Below, piece by piece: positions 1 to 11,519 of a DNA stretch of 64,000 nt. This stretch comes from Ophioderma brevispina (Eukaryota > Echinodermata > Ophiuroidea > Amphilepidida > Ophiodermatidae). The stretch lies in assembly GCA_023653785.1 (NCBI GenBank), contig JAMKCH010035321.1:1-64000 (forward strand), written 5' to 3'. The notes beneath the pieces were generated by a model. The model was not told the origin of the DNA. It saw only the letters and a list, made by a program, of their open reading frames with translations, and searched no databases. Each line of letters starts with the position of its first letter. Within the stretch, counting starts at the first letter, position 1. A program made the position numbers and the translations under genes.

Positions 1-1245
1 GAAGGTCAGATAGGTGTCATCAGCAATACACAATTTAATCAAGGATGTGACACTTACATCCACTAAGCTATCACATTATGGCATTAAATATGAATTAGCA
101 ATCATTTCCCCTTTTGAAATCTCATTCACCGTACTTAAACGACCATGCAATATTTTGATTAATCAAGCCCCTTGGGCTTGGTGCATTTTCTCTTCATCTC
201 AGTCATTTAATCGGTGATCGTAACGACTGCGGTAATTCATCAAATGCTTATAGATGGCTGTATTACGTCTAATTGGTCACTTTCCTCAGACGCCTGTACG
301 TTGAAATACTATGTGACAGCTGCTCATAGGCAACCTGATACATACGGCATGTAGCAATGATGAATAGTTGCTGACGTCTGAAACTATGTGAACAAAGGAA
401 ATGTTAATGGCTGATGAAAAGAACGTTTGTGTGCAATTTAAATTCAAAAGGTGAAAAGTTCCAGTCCTAAAAATATCTACCACCTGCTCGTTACACTTTT
501 AACTTAATTAAGTTCAAAGAATTTTTGAACATGGTATCAAAATGCTACCTTTGTACACATTTTATAGCACAACGGATTGTTGCAAGATTTATGCATTTGA
601 TGGGAAATCTAGAAAATCTCGAAAATCGTACTATGTAAATGAACAAACTATATATATATTTAGTATCCTTATAACCGGACAAACAACTTGGTGCACTTCT
701 CTACAAGATTAAGGCAATGTTAGGTTTTCCCATCTGTGAAACAAGTGAATCTGGGATGCCTCTATATGCCTCTTTAGATGTACATTAACTTAGTCCTTGT
801 CAAAGACTCTCAAAATGTTGTCTACCAACCACGACAGGATAGCCGAAGGCTCGTTTCTAGGGCGAAGGCATCAATCGAACGTAGCGAGGCGAGAGGGCGC
901 TATAGCACATTGTACACAGGTACTCTACATTAGCAAACTTAAAATAAAGCCCCACACTTTGATGAAAAAGCTAGCACAAACTCTGTGCCAAATTCCAGAG
1001 ATTTATCAAAAAATACAAAATTGCCCCACAATTTTCACGAAACCGCTCTGCTATTGGCATGTGGTTTAAGAGCATTTTCTTGGATTTAAATCTCCAGTAA
1101 TCATCACAATTATTGTTCTAATAGGCATTGAGTGTAAAGAAAAATATTATTTGAAAAAAAGTTTACACCTATTCAAAAATTCATAACTAGATTTTCCAAC
1201 TTGTTTTTCATTAACATTATAAAGCTTTGGTCAAATTAGTTGATG

Positions 1246-1320
1246 CGTTTGTTTGTGTGTTTGTTTTTGTTTGTTTTTCTTTGTTTCTTGCTTGTTTGCT
1301 TGTTTGCTGGTTTCTTTTTT
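1246..1320. repeat. TTTG-rich microsatellite
   Basis: Degenerate run of TTTG, TTTTG and CTTG units inside block A. A related but more decayed T/G-rich run sits at about 8475-8540 in block B, so the tract predates the duplication. Confidence 0.85.
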
Positions 1321-1461
1321 ATTTCTGGAATGCCCCGTTTGAGAACTATGCATTTTAGTCTACAAGGGTAAAATGTACCTTGAATTTGTTTAGCTTTCCA
1401 CTAACAAGGTTCAATATTTCCAACAGGAGCTAAACACAACCTATAGATTTTCTTTCGTTAA

Positions 1462-1656
1462 AGGTCCCAGGAAATGAGATGATAAACAGTGTCATGAAAA
1501 TATTCACACCAGTCACCTGGAATTTTATTTTACTCTCTGAAAAATCAATAATTTCACTAATGATGTCATCACCAACCCAAATATTGAATGCTTTCTAGTC
1601 CCTCCTTGTAGACTTGACACAAACCACATCAATTCTATTGGCATTTCCTGGGACCT
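1462..1656. mobile_element. Short TTAA-type MITE, family AGGTCCCAGGAAATG, copy 1
   Basis: A 195-bp non-coding element with terminal inverted repeats AGGTCCCAGGAAATG and CATTTCCTGGGACCT. It is flanked by TTAA at 1458-1461 and by TCAA, a one-base variant, at 1657-1660. The paralogous position in block B (about 8654-8680) reads TCTTTCGTTAAAAAACCC and then the same right flank, with no element, so that copy is close to an insertion-free site. The TTAA target suggests mobilisation by a piggyBac-type transposase; this is inferred from the target only. Confidence 0.75.
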
Positions 1657-1790
1657 TCAAGTCTCAATCGGAAAATTTAAATGAATCGGTAATAATATTT
1701 TCAAGCTTACACAACATACCGAAAGGGCGCAGCATCTCGAGAGAGGGTCGCTTATGGCACTATAACCGTTGAATGTAGCGCAAATCAAAC

Positions 1791-2556
1791 CTAGATATGA
1801 TAGATGGCACCCGTACTCCAGAAGCAAATTCCAGGCGTGACCCTGCATTGTGTCAACAAAAGATTTGGATTAAACACCACTACCTCACTTTGTATGCAGA
1901 TGAGTCTATGAACAAAACCGGCAACTTTACAATATTAACAAAAGCGAAATCCTAAAGCCACATCCTAAAGCCACATGGACCCATTTTGCACTTGTTAATA
2001 AGCACAGTTTATAAATCAATAAACAGTTTGTAAACTATAAGTTTGATAAACTTAGTTTAGTGATATACGCTGTTCATCGGTCAATACATACTGTTTATCA
2101 AAAAAAATGTTTATCGATCAACTCATTTCTCAGCAGATAAATCGTTGTTTGGTTTTCCAAATATGATTTATCAAGTTCTCTGTGTTAGTGTTATTCGACG
2201 AAAGCACAGTTTGTGGTCGAAAAACACTTTTTTTCTAATTATACAAGAAAACCGCTTTTCCACTGATTCCCGATAAACCACATTTTTCATTCGAAAACAA
2301 CGTTCATCGGATGAACACACATATCTATCTAAAGCCTAACATTATATGAACTTGGAGCACAGGAAAAAACATTCCCTGGAATGAAAGTCACTTGTAGTGT
2401 TCCATATAATCTTGTTAGGTCGGTGATAAATAATGTATAGCGTCATCTGCTCTCGGCGTTTCAATACAATTACAAACCAAGTATCAGCTGCCATTCCAGC
2501 TTATTAGTCAAGACTTACATTCATCAAAAGACAAAATATATAATTTATAACAATGT
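1791..2556. repeat. Interspersed repeat R2, copy 1
   Basis: Nearly identical to 2799-3561 over about 760 bp, starting at CTAGATATGATAGATGGC. A diverged third copy lies at 11815-12535. The block contains many short TTATCG/CGATAAAC motifs. It ends abruptly at a 20-nt poly(A) run, whereas the second copy continues another 240 bp. No coding potential is seen. Confidence 0.85.
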
Positions 2557-2576
2557 AAAAAAAAAAAAAAAAAAAA
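2557..2576. repeat. Poly(A) run at a repeat truncation point
   Basis: About twenty A residues sit exactly where R2 copy 1 stops matching copy 2. A similar poly(A) marks another truncation at 5849-5871. It could be a retrotransposition tail or an assembly or read break. Confidence 0.7.
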
Positions 2577-2798
2577 CCATAATAAAATTCCTTTTTAAGA
2601 TTCAACATCTGTATATTGTTCTTTAATAATTAATATTCAATTGTCCCCGCATGAATGTGAAAAAGATGGGTCCATAAGTCTACAAACTGAAAACAAAGTC
2701 AGTCGGCTAAATACCCTTACCGTGGACTGAATGAGCAGACGGATCCCCGTGTTAGTTTTAGCAGCCACTTGCGCGCGGCTGCGGGGGTTATGCGTCTA

Positions 2799-3796
2799 GA
2801 TATGATAGATGGCACCCGTACTCCAGAAGCAAATTCCAGGCGTGACCCTGCATTGTGTCAACAAAAGATTTGGATTAAACACCACTACCTCACTTTATAT
2901 GCAGATGAGTCTATGAACAAAACCGGCAACTTTACAATATTAACAAAAGCGAAATCCTAAAGCCACATCCTAAAGCCACATGGACCCATTTTGCACTTGT
3001 TAATAAGCACAGTTTATAAATCAATACACAGTTTGTAAACTATAAGTTTGATAAACTTAGTTTTGTGATATACGCTGTTCATCGGTCAATACATACTGTT
3101 TTCGAAAAAAGATGTTTATCGATCAACTCATCTCTCAGCAGATAAATCGTTGTTTGGTTTTCCAAATATGATTTATCAAGTTCTCTGTGTTAGTGTTATT
3201 CGACGAAAGCACAGTTTGTGGTCGAAAAAAACTATTTTTCTAATTATACAAGAAAACCGCTTTTCCACTGATTCCCGATAAACCACATTTTTCATTCGAA
3301 AACAACGTTCATCGGATGAACACACATATCTATCTAAAGCCTAACATTATATGAACTTGGAGCACAGGAAAAAACATTCCCTGGAATGAAAGTCACTTGT
3401 AGTGTTCCATATAATCTTGTTAGGTCGGTGATAAATAATGTATAGCGTCATCTGCTCTCGGCGTTTCAATACAATTACAAACCACGTATCAGCTGCCATT
3501 CCAGCTTACTAGTCAAGACTTACATTCATCAAAAGACAAAATATATAATTTATAACAATGTTCTAAAATGTCTCTTTGTAATCTTTCATTTCGATGATGA
3601 TAGCCTTAAAATGGAGACAAATTTACATTTGAACCTCTAAGACACAAAACCGTAACGTATTTTCAAAACAATAATGAAGGATAAAGACCAAGCTATGTTT
3701 CTGTTTGATATATTAATAATAATATAAACCTTGATCAAATGAAGTTATACTCAAAATAAAAGTAGAAATATTTTATAAATAGTGTTTGTGGCGGAA
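2799..3796. repeat. Interspersed repeat R2, copy 2 (longest)
   Basis: Direct repeat of 1791-2556 that continues through TATAACAATGTTCTAAAATG to about GTGTTTGTGGCGG. Copy 3 at 11815-12535 shares this 3' extension, including AAATAAAAGTAGAAATATTT, so the natural element is about 1 kb. Non-coding. Confidence 0.85.
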
Positions 3797-4185
3797 TCTA
3801 TTTCTTTCTACACACTGTAATCCAATATGGCGAAGGCTGCATGGACATTTATAACATTCAATTTCACTCCTGCCACTTAAAATGCGCTTTTTTTTTTCGG
3901 GGGGGGAGCACAATCTCTCCACATGCTTGCATTATTTAGATAGTCTAAATCGAACTATTTCTTCATTTAATCACATGTCAACCATCATGCTTGGAGGGAA
4001 ACATGTCGACAGTGTAAATATAAATGTGCATTCGAGTGCCTACTAACCGCTGTCTCCATAAATAACCTTGTCATTTCAATGCCTCAATGCCCAAGTATAG
4101 GTGTACATGAGACGCAACTTTCCTTTGTGCATTGTGCTTTCAATTCTGAAATTTGTTCCTTTCAGTTCCAAAAAAAAATGTTCTA
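3797..4185. other. Gene-free AT-rich sequence
   Basis: No ORF, repeat or RNA recognised apart from a T9-C-G8 homopolymer junction near 3890-3907. Confidence 0.6.
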
Positions 4186-4328
4186 GGAGAGCGTGGCCCA
4201 TTGGTTAGGGTATTCGCCTTTTGGTACAGGATATCCTCGGTTTGAGTCCCGGCGGGGCCACCTTCTGGGATTTAATTCGGGTACCAAGTTCTGGATTTCA
4301 TTTGTATCATAAGAACTATTGATAGCAG
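4186..4328 (+). mobile_element. tRNA-derived SINE, 5' part
   Basis: Begins GGAGAGCGTGGCCCATTGG and has a pol III A-box-like segment (GTGGCCCATTGGTTAGGG) and a B-box-like GGTTTGAGTCC at 4239-4249, followed by GGCGGGGCCACCTTCTGGGA. The same layout recurs at 56563-56936, which is longer. This copy stops after AAGAACTATTGAT and joins a different repeat, so it lacks the SINE 3' half. Confidence 0.8.
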
Positions 4329-4334
4329 TTAGTT

Positions 4335-4495
4335 TGCAGTTTTGTTCTAAAGGTGGGTGCCGATCAACGTTATAACTGACATTTGAAATGGATTAATTGA
4401 TGTTCAATTATTGACTTTTCAAAAAAAGAAAACATAAAACATGCCTGCTATGGCCTTACAGTTCCTCTGCATCTCTACCGATTAACGGATAAGAG
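4335..4495. repeat. Diverged repeat shared with 35092-35252
   Basis: The sequence from TTTTGTTCTAAAGGTGGG to CTACCGATTAA aligns with 35092-35252, sharing TTTTGTTCTAAA, a central ATTGACTTTT-like stretch and the ACAGTTC...CTACCGATTAA end. It may be the internal part of an old transposable element. No coding signal. Confidence 0.6.
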
Positions 4496-4520
4496 TTAGT
4501 TGAAAAAGGTTGTTCTTTAA

Positions 4521-4814
4521 GGTCCCAGGAAATGAGATGATAAACCTACTCCAAATCGTTATGGGATATTCCATTCCAATAAACAGGGCCAGAAAAAAGA
4601 ATACACTACCAGTGACATCATTAGTGAAACTATTGATTTTCTCTCAGTGTCATGAATAGATTCGCACCAGTCACCTGTAATTTTCTATTACTCTCTGAAA
4701 AATCAATGGTATAACAAATGATGTCATCACCAACCCAAATATTGAATGCTTTCTGGTCCCTCCTTGTAGACTTGACACAAACCACATCAATTCTATTTGC
4801 ATTTCCTGGGATCT
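4521..4814. mobile_element. Short TTAA-type MITE, family AGGTCCCAGGAAATG, copy 2
   Basis: Left end GGTCCCAGGAAATGAGATG and right end CATTTCCTGGGATCT are inverted repeats, flanked by TTAA at 4517-4520 and 4815-4818. It is about 100 bp longer internally than copy 1 and shares GATGTCATCACCAACCC and CTCCTTGTAGACTTGACAC with it. A 64-aa minus-strand frame runs through the element but is not conserved as a protein in copy 1. Confidence 0.8.
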
Positions 4815-5170
4815 TTAAACGCAAATTGATAGCATACCTTAAATCTGCTGGACCTTCAAGCGAAGGTCAGATAGTTGTCATCAGCAATACACAATTTAAT
4901 CGCCTGTCCAAGGATGTGACACTTACATCCTGTCACTATTCACTAAGCTATCACATTGTGGCATTAAATATGAATTAGCAATTATTTTCCCTTTTGATAT
5001 TCCGTTTCTCATACTTAAACGGCCATGCAAAGTTTTGATTAATATAGCCCCTTGGGCTTGGTGCATTTCCTCTTCATCTCAGTCATTTAATCGGTGATCG
5101 TAACGACTGCCGTAATTCATCAAATGCTTACAGATGGCTGCATTACGTCTAATTGGTCACTTTCCTCGGA

Positions 5171-5542
5171 CGCCTGTACGATGAAATACTACTAAAATGT
5201 GATAGCTGCTCATAGGCAACCTGATACATACGGCATGTAGCAATGATGAATAGTTGCTAACTACCGACACTATGTGAAATGAAGGAAATTTTAATAGCTG
5301 ATGAAAAGAACGTTTACGTGCAATTTAAATTCAAATGGTAGAAGTTGCAGTCCTAAAAATATCTACCACCTGCTTTTAACTTAATTAAGTTCAAAGACTT
5401 TTTGAACATGGTATTAAAACGCTACCTTTGCACACGTTTTATAGCACAACGGATTGATGCAAGAATTGTGCATTTGATGGTAAATCTCTAAACAAAATTC
5501 ACTATTTTGATCCAAAAGGCTTAACTCGTAATGAACAAACTA
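5171..5542. repeat. Local direct duplication, first unit
   Basis: Almost identical to 5872-6246, from GACGCCTGTACGATGAAAT to GAACAAACTA. I found one substitution (CACACGTT against CACACATT). The units are separated by a mariner-like fragment and a poly(A) run. Confidence 0.9.
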
Positions 5543-5848
5543 TACAGGGTGAGTCAAAAAGATTTACACTCAATTTTAGAAAAATATTAAAAATATTTAA
5601 CAAGTTTAGAAATGGCTTTTTATACATGAATATAATAGCTCATTATATCCACTGTCATTGGGTAAAAAAATCGAAAGTTTACCTTTTCGCATATTGTAGA
5701 TATGGAAAATTAACGGAAAGCCGCCCAAAACCATATTGACCACGATTTTACAATTCTTCACGTCCACAGCAGCAAAGCCATTGACTTACTGTCATCTAAA
5801 TCCTTAATAAACTTTGTTTTTCTAAGCAACCATTATCTAATCCATACC
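5543..5848 (+). mobile_element. Mariner-like element, 5' fragment
   Basis: Starts with TA then CAGGGTGAGTCAAAAAG, the same inverted-repeat end seen at 7357 and 23634. About 300 bp match the left part of 23634-24735, including GCTTTTTATACATGAA and the ACGTCCAC segment. No right terminus is present; the fragment stops at a 23-nt poly(A). Insertion-free versions of the target lie at about 640 and 6245 (GAACAAACTATATATA). Confidence 0.8.
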
Positions 5849-5871
5849 AAAAAAAAAAAAAAAAAAAAAAA
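5849..5871. repeat. Poly(A) run at a duplication junction
   Basis: About 23 A residues join the truncated mariner-like fragment to the second copy of its own left flank (GACGCCTGTACG). Confidence 0.85.
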
Positions 5872-6246
5872 GACGCCTGTACGATGAAATACTACTAAAA
5901 TGTGATAGCTGCTCATAGGCAACCTGATACATACGGCATGTAGCAATGATGAATAGTTGCTAACTACCGACACTATGTGAAATGAAGGAAATTTTAATAG
6001 CTGATGAAAAGAACGTTTACGTGCAATTTAAATTCAAATGGTAGAAGTTGCAGTCCTAAAAATATCTACCACCTGCTTTTAACTTAATTAAGTTCAAAGA
6101 CTTTTTGAACATGGTATTAAAACGCTACCTTTGCACACATTTTATAGCACAACGGATTGATGCAAGAATTGTGCATTTGATGGTAAATCTCTAAACAAAA
6201 TTCACTATTTTGATCCAAAAGGCTTAACTCGTAATGAACAAACTAT
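5872..6246. repeat. Local direct duplication, second unit (no insertion)
   Basis: Second copy of 5171-5542. It continues through the insertion point without the mariner-like fragment and then follows block A, so it represents the pre-insertion state. Confidence 0.9.
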
Positions 6247-6421
6247 ATATAGTTAGAATCCTTATAACCAGACAAACAACTTGGTGCACATCTCTACAAG
6301 ATTATGGCAATGTTAGGTTTCCCTCTGTGTAATCTTCCATTGTCCCTTCACCGTGAAATATTAAAACATGAGAATCTGGGAATCCTCTATAGCCTAAAAT
6401 TGTTCTTTGGACGTGCGTTAA

Positions 6422-6932
6422 AGCAATATTAGCACCTTTTTGAAGAGCGACCCCATTTTCAAAATTTGATATTTTTGCACAGTTACGTTGGTATTGTCTA
6501 GGAAACTTTACCTGCGAACGAGATGCTAAAATGCGTATTTATCACAAAATAAGCGATTTTTAAGTAGAATTGGGATCCCCAATTGGGCTGTAACGCAGAC
6601 CTGGAAATGCTACGTTTTATGTCCGTCCATGATGAAATAGTGCCACCTCTAGAAAATACCTCTAACTTGACTTGCCCGAACTATAAAAAAGGACTAATGG
6701 ATGAGCTAGACACGTAATGTCGTATTTTCCAATGCTATTCACAATTGGAAGGCCGTTTCCAGCATCCCGTTGATTATTATCGGAGACCCGATAATAATTA
6801 TTCTAGTACAAAATTCCCTTCGTTTGTGACACAGAGACACTTTTCGAGGTTTAACCATTCACAGGTATTGTGTTTACTATCCAGTTAACCAATGCAACCG
6901 TGTAAAAATATCCAATGTGGGCTAATATTGCT
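6422..6932. mobile_element. TTAA-type MITE, family AGCAATATTAGC, copy 1
   Basis: A 511-bp non-coding element with perfect 12-bp termini AGCAATATTAGC and GCTAATATTGCT, extended by a weaker inverted match (TTTTTGCACAGTTACGTTGG near the left, AACCAATGCAACCGTGTAAAAA near the right). It is flanked by TTAA at 6418-6421 and 6933-6936. Block A has a single TTAA at 785-788 at the same place, in the context GATGTACATTAACTTAGTCC, so both the termini and the 4-bp target duplication are supported. Other copies are at 27949-28498 and 30378-30920. Confidence 0.92.
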
Positions 6933-7356
6933 TTAAGTTAGACCCTTTACAATGACACCTCAAAATCCCTTTGTCTAACAACCGCGACAGGAATCGCCGA
7001 ATGTCGTGTCAGGGTGAAGGCCTCAGCCGAGCGAACGCCGAGGCGATATATCCCAATGAGAGGGTGCTATATCACACCGTACACAGGGATGAAACGGCTA
7101 GCCCTAACTCTGTGCCACATTCCAGAGATTTATCAAACAATACAAATTTTCCACGACACCGCTGTGCTTATTAGCATGTGGGTTTAAGAGCATTTTCTTG
7201 TTATTTAAATCTCCAATAATCATCACATACAATTATTGTTCTTATAGGCATTTAAAGTAGAAAATTAATTAGAATATAATTTGGTGAATAGGTGTAAACT
7301 TACCTATTCACAAATTCATAATATCTTTTCCAACTTGGGGTTTTCATTAACAATTA

Positions 7357-8441
7357 TACAGGGTGAGTCCAAAAAAAGTACAACCAAATGAGCGATTTTT
7401 AGGTAAATCCTCTGTGCTATTCATAATATTTTCTTTTTGTATTCTTCCCGGTTTTGGTTAGCTCTCATATAAAAATTACGGCATTAAAATTGATTAACTC
7501 GTTCAAAAGTTACAGCTGCAGAAGTGAACGTACCCAATGTAAAAGACCAAACAAGTTACACGCTAGATAACCCAAAGAGTTACTCTTGGATTTACGTTCA
7601 TCTTTGGTATTTGCAGCATATCCTCCATTAATTAAACATTTGAATAAATGTCAGGGAACACCGTGACGTAACCAGTCTTTGGGTGTGAGGGCGTGGAAGG
7701 GGGATGGCAAGGGCGGTCCGCAACTCAAATTTGTGCCCCCTCCTGGCCCCAATAGAGATCAGGAAAGTAATTAAAATTATAGTATTGACAGGTTTACCGT
7801 GTTTCACTTTTGCAAAATGTGGTTTTTTAGTTGATGCCCCAAAAGTTAATTGGTTCCCCTCGCTTGGTCCCCTCCCCAAATGGAAAATTTCTGGTTCCTC
7901 GTTGGGTAAGACTGTAAAATGAACCAGAATATCAAACTAATATTTAAAATGAAATCAATAAAATTTAGACTTGAAGCAACATTTTGCAGCATCTTTTCAC
8001 TTGCTTTGATTTCCACGTAGTAAATTTTCAAAATATAGGCTGGATAACCATCAAGCATTAGAATTTCCATTTTAAATGTATCCTGTCCTTTCATTAAATC
8101 TAAGTATTCTACATTATCCTTCAACATAATGTCCTGCGTAGCATTTGAATACGGCGCCAAGAATCAACCACAGTTAATTTATTTTTGAGCCCTCACGCTG
8201 CGTAGTAGTAATGAGTCTCATTTGTACAGTCAGTGTGCAATATGTTCGGGTCAGAAAATGTACCTTCACAAAATAACTGTAGCCAGTGAATGGCTTGATC
8301 GATTTTAAAAAATTTAAATTATTGTGAAAGCTGATTAAACACACTATCTAACACATTAATTGATTTGGGTAAATTCCCGTGAATGTGTTTCTTCATAAAA
8401 ATCCACATTGGGTTGTACTGTTTTTTCTGACTCACCCGGTA
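7357..8441. mobile_element. Mariner-like non-autonomous element
   Basis: Left end TACAGGGTGAGTCCAAAAA and right end CTGACTCACCCGGTA are inverted repeats; the match extends to GTACAACC on the left and GGTTGTAC on the right. TA dinucleotides flank both ends (7357-7358, 8440-8441). Block A has the uninterrupted site at 1212-1230 (TAACATTATAAAGCTTTGG). The roughly 1.08-kb length is near that of autonomous mariners, but no transposase frame is recognisable, so it looks non-autonomous or decayed. Confidence 0.85.
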
Positions 8442-8881
8442 AAGGTTTGGTCAATTCGTTGGGTGCAAATTTTAATTGTTTGTGTTCGTTTTTGCTTGTT
8501 ATTCTTGTTTCTTGCGTGTTTTGTTTTTTGCTGTTTTTTTCTGGAATTGCCCCCGTTTTGAGAACTATGCGTGTTTGTCTGCAAACGGTAAAATGTAGCT
8601 TGAAACTTTGGATTTCGCTCTCAGGTTCAATATTCAAATACAACTATAGATTTTCTTTCGTTAAAAAACCCAAAGTCTCAATCGGAAAATTTAAAGTACT
8701 CGGTAATAACATTTACACCAAGCTTCCCCACATACCGAAAGGGCGCAGCATCTCGAGAGAAGGCGCTTATTGCACTAGAAACGGTGAATGTAGCGCAAAC
8801 CAAACCCAGAAGGCAATGAGAACTCGTCCATTATAGATGGTACCCGTTCTCCGAAGCAAATTCTAGGCGTGACCCTGCATT

Positions 8882-10860
8882 GTGTCAGCAAAAGCTTCAG
8901 CTTTATATCAATTATCTATGGCAAACTGGCAACTTGGGCCATATTTCGTTTCACCTTTAAAAACCTCACGGGAGAATATACAACAAAAACAAAAAGTACA
9001 GCTAAATTCAATCCAATCAACATAATTTTTCAACATATGATACCAGAATGGTTTGTTAATATGAAGCACTACCCGTAAAGGGTATAAAAAACATTACGAG
9101 ATATTCTAAAGTCGGTACTGCCGAAAATGGGCGAATCGATGTAAAATTGATGAGCACGGGAGTAACTATAAATTTCCTCAAATTTGCTTTTAAATGCCCA
9201 TTTATTGGAGAAAAAAAACAACCCAGTGTACCGTATCAATCAAGAAGTTACATCGCTTTTCCTAATATAACTAGTGTATTTCCGACTCTAAAAGCATTTT
9301 TTTTCATATGCCATGAATAAAGTGATGCACATAAGATTATTGGGCCTTACGGCAGTTGGCCGGCGTATAACTTGTGTTCCTGGACGGTCAGTGGTGCACT
9401 AGCTACCATAGCCGGTGGCATAATTGCTCCAGAAGCAGAAGTTTAAAAAAGCGTGTGAAAAGGTATCGTTGTAAAATATGCACTTTAACAGATACAAATC
9501 AGATACAAGCGAATATTCGCTTGGTTCAAACATAGACTGCAGATGGTAAATGCGGCCTAAAGTAAGACAAATTACTAGGGCGCAAAAATAGGCAACTGAG
9601 GAACGAAACACACGGTAACCAAAGTTCCATAACGTAGGCCAGGAAGAAACAAAAGCCAGATATTATGCCTAATTATGTGTATTGTTTCAATTTTATTTTT
9701 GGGGAAATTTTTTTTTTTAAAAAGAAATTAAGTAATAACAATTTTCAAATCGAAATGTTGGTAAACTTCAAATCGAAGATATTGACTGTGTCATAATGTG
9801 CAACCTTGGTGTAGGGCTAACTATTAAAGATGAATTTGGCAATGCAATGATCTAGTGTACAGAGTACTCTAGTTTGGTAAATATCATCTATTGTGTAAAT
9901 CATTTGAAGGTGGAAGACTCCTATTTGTCACAAATATATGTCACACACTTTCTAATCCACTATTAAACTAGTATAAATAATACTTGTAGTCAAATGCATA
10001 GTCTGGGGTGCAACCGAAGCCCTCGTATCAATCGATTTTACCCTTGCACTATCTTAAAATCTGCGGGCTATCACGATCTCCAAGATTGCTGATGAAGTTT
10101 AGTTTAAACAATTTTCCACAGAAATCCCCAAACCAAGGTCATCCTAACTGGCAGCAAATATAATTTTTTACTATTCTTTTCAGTGACGGCCATGGTATGC
10201 ACAACAATAATACAGAATAACCAAAACATGACATATAGCTTGTGTGTGTGTAGGTTTAAAAGGGAATGGTAGCGTTAAATTGGCTCCATAACATGTCAAT
10301 ACGTTGCTTGCAGAGTTAATATGCCATGCACCTTTCCATTTTTTACATCATTTAAATTGGAAAAAAGAAAAAATGCTATTTGCAGGTTGAAATTCGTCAA
10401 GAGTCAAACCGTTTTAGAAGAATGGTCGTTTTTTTTACCAATGCAATGTGCCTACCTGCTCTCTTAACTGTACTTTCACAGAAATATTATGATTATACGA
10501 ACGAGCAATTGCAGTTTGCTTATCATAGAAGCTTGTGGTTGTTTTGATACTAATTTTAGAAAGAGTTCTATTTCGAGCCCTTCAAGATACTTGCGAGAAT
10601 TATTCCAAATTAGAGGAGAGTTCAAATTGTGTCACATTTTCCAAGCGAAAAAAAAAATCCGCGCACCGAAAATATGTTAAAGAGGACAGCTACAATATGG
10701 GACGTTTGTGATCAGAATTAATTTTGTCCCCTGCGCTTGACTATAATAGCAGAAAATCGAACACCAACTTTTCCTCATACCCATCGACATACGTTTATAC
10801 AAGCTTATAATTCGCAAAAAGTGTGTTTTTTTTTCAACGAGAACGACCATGCTAAAAGTA
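8882..10860. other. Gene-free AT-rich stretch
   Basis: Only short frames, none resembling a known family, and no repeat boundary recognised. There are ordinary homopolymer runs near 9700 and 10640. Confidence 0.55.
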
Positions 10861-10864
10861 ATAA

Positions 10865-11272
10865 CAGCAATTGTTTTGAAGAAAAAAAGAGCGCCACCAT
10901 TTTTTTTAAAATGAGATTTTTTGCACAGTTACGTAGGTGATTGCTGGGCTCACTATACTTGCGAATGTTGAATCTCAAATGCTTCAAACCCCCGATTTCA
11001 AATTCAAAGCCGCTGAAAAGAATCCCAATCTGAAATAGGGAAAGGGACGGACACAACTAGGACAGAAATTTGTCCGTGTCCATACCATTTTTAAAAATAA
11101 GATTCGTGGATCCTCGATTCAACTTACAAAAATCGCTTCTTCTTGACAAATACAATATGAACATTGCCGTTCACAGGTAGAATTTACGAGACGACCGTGC
11201 AAAAATCCTCTACAATTTTGAAAATTTTGGGCGCTTTTTAAAAATACTTGCTGAGATTGTTTTAACAAAGCG
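10865..11272. mobile_element. Diverged member of the AGCAATATTAGC family
   Basis: The left part (CAGCAATTG, GAGCGCCACC, TTTTTTGCACAGTTACGTAGG) and the right part (ACCGTGCAAAAATC, TTTTGGGCGCTTTTTAAAAA, then TTAA at 11273-11276) match the ends of 6422-6932 and 27949-28498. The interior is poorly conserved and the left TTAA has decayed to ATAA. Likely an old copy. Confidence 0.55.
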
Positions 11273-11519
11273 AATACAAGTTTGTTTGTTTTCAATAAAA
11301 AACTATTCTTCTCATTCGAAAAACATCGTTTTAGGAAAACCTGTTTCATTTGCCGGTGTGAATCCGCAGATAATAGTCCGGCGGGAGCCAGTCCGGGGCT
11401 CCATAGACGAACGGCATAAAAGCGTGAATCTAATGTTGCGTAAAGAGTCCAACTGGAATCGATTGCCCTATTGTTCACCACTGTTCCCTGACTGTGAGTA
11501 CGCCGGACCATAATTACTT

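Larger units (their letters stand above)
1..1840. repeat. Ancestral repeat block, copy A
   Basis: This block matches 4862-8880 in order along its length once the later insertions in that copy are removed. Matching landmarks include the opening GAAGGTCAGATAG, the run around GCTCATAGGCAACCTGATAC, and the CGACAGGA and GAACTATGC segments. No convincing protein is encoded; the longest frame is 90 aa and does not resemble a known family. Copy A lacks the mariner-like and TTAA elements found in copy B, so it acts as the insertion-free reference. It carries its own short element at 1462-1656. It may be part of a larger non-autonomous transposon or a segmental duplication; the left end lies outside the window. 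Confidence 0.8.
4862..8880. repeat. Ancestral repeat block, copy B, with nested insertions
   Basis: Matches block A (1-1840) from GAAGGTCAGATAG to the GCGTGACCCTGCATTGTGTC segment. Relative to A it has four additions: a mariner-like 5' fragment plus a local duplication (5543-6246), a TTAA element (6422-6932), a mariner-like element (7357-8441), and small indels. It lacks the 195-bp element at 1462-1656. The order of nested insertions makes this a useful dating series. Confidence 0.8.

Noticed and set aside
4630..4824. 64-aa minus-strand frame with protein-like texture
   Set aside because: It lies inside a TTAA-type MITE, and the other copy (1462-1656) does not keep the frame.
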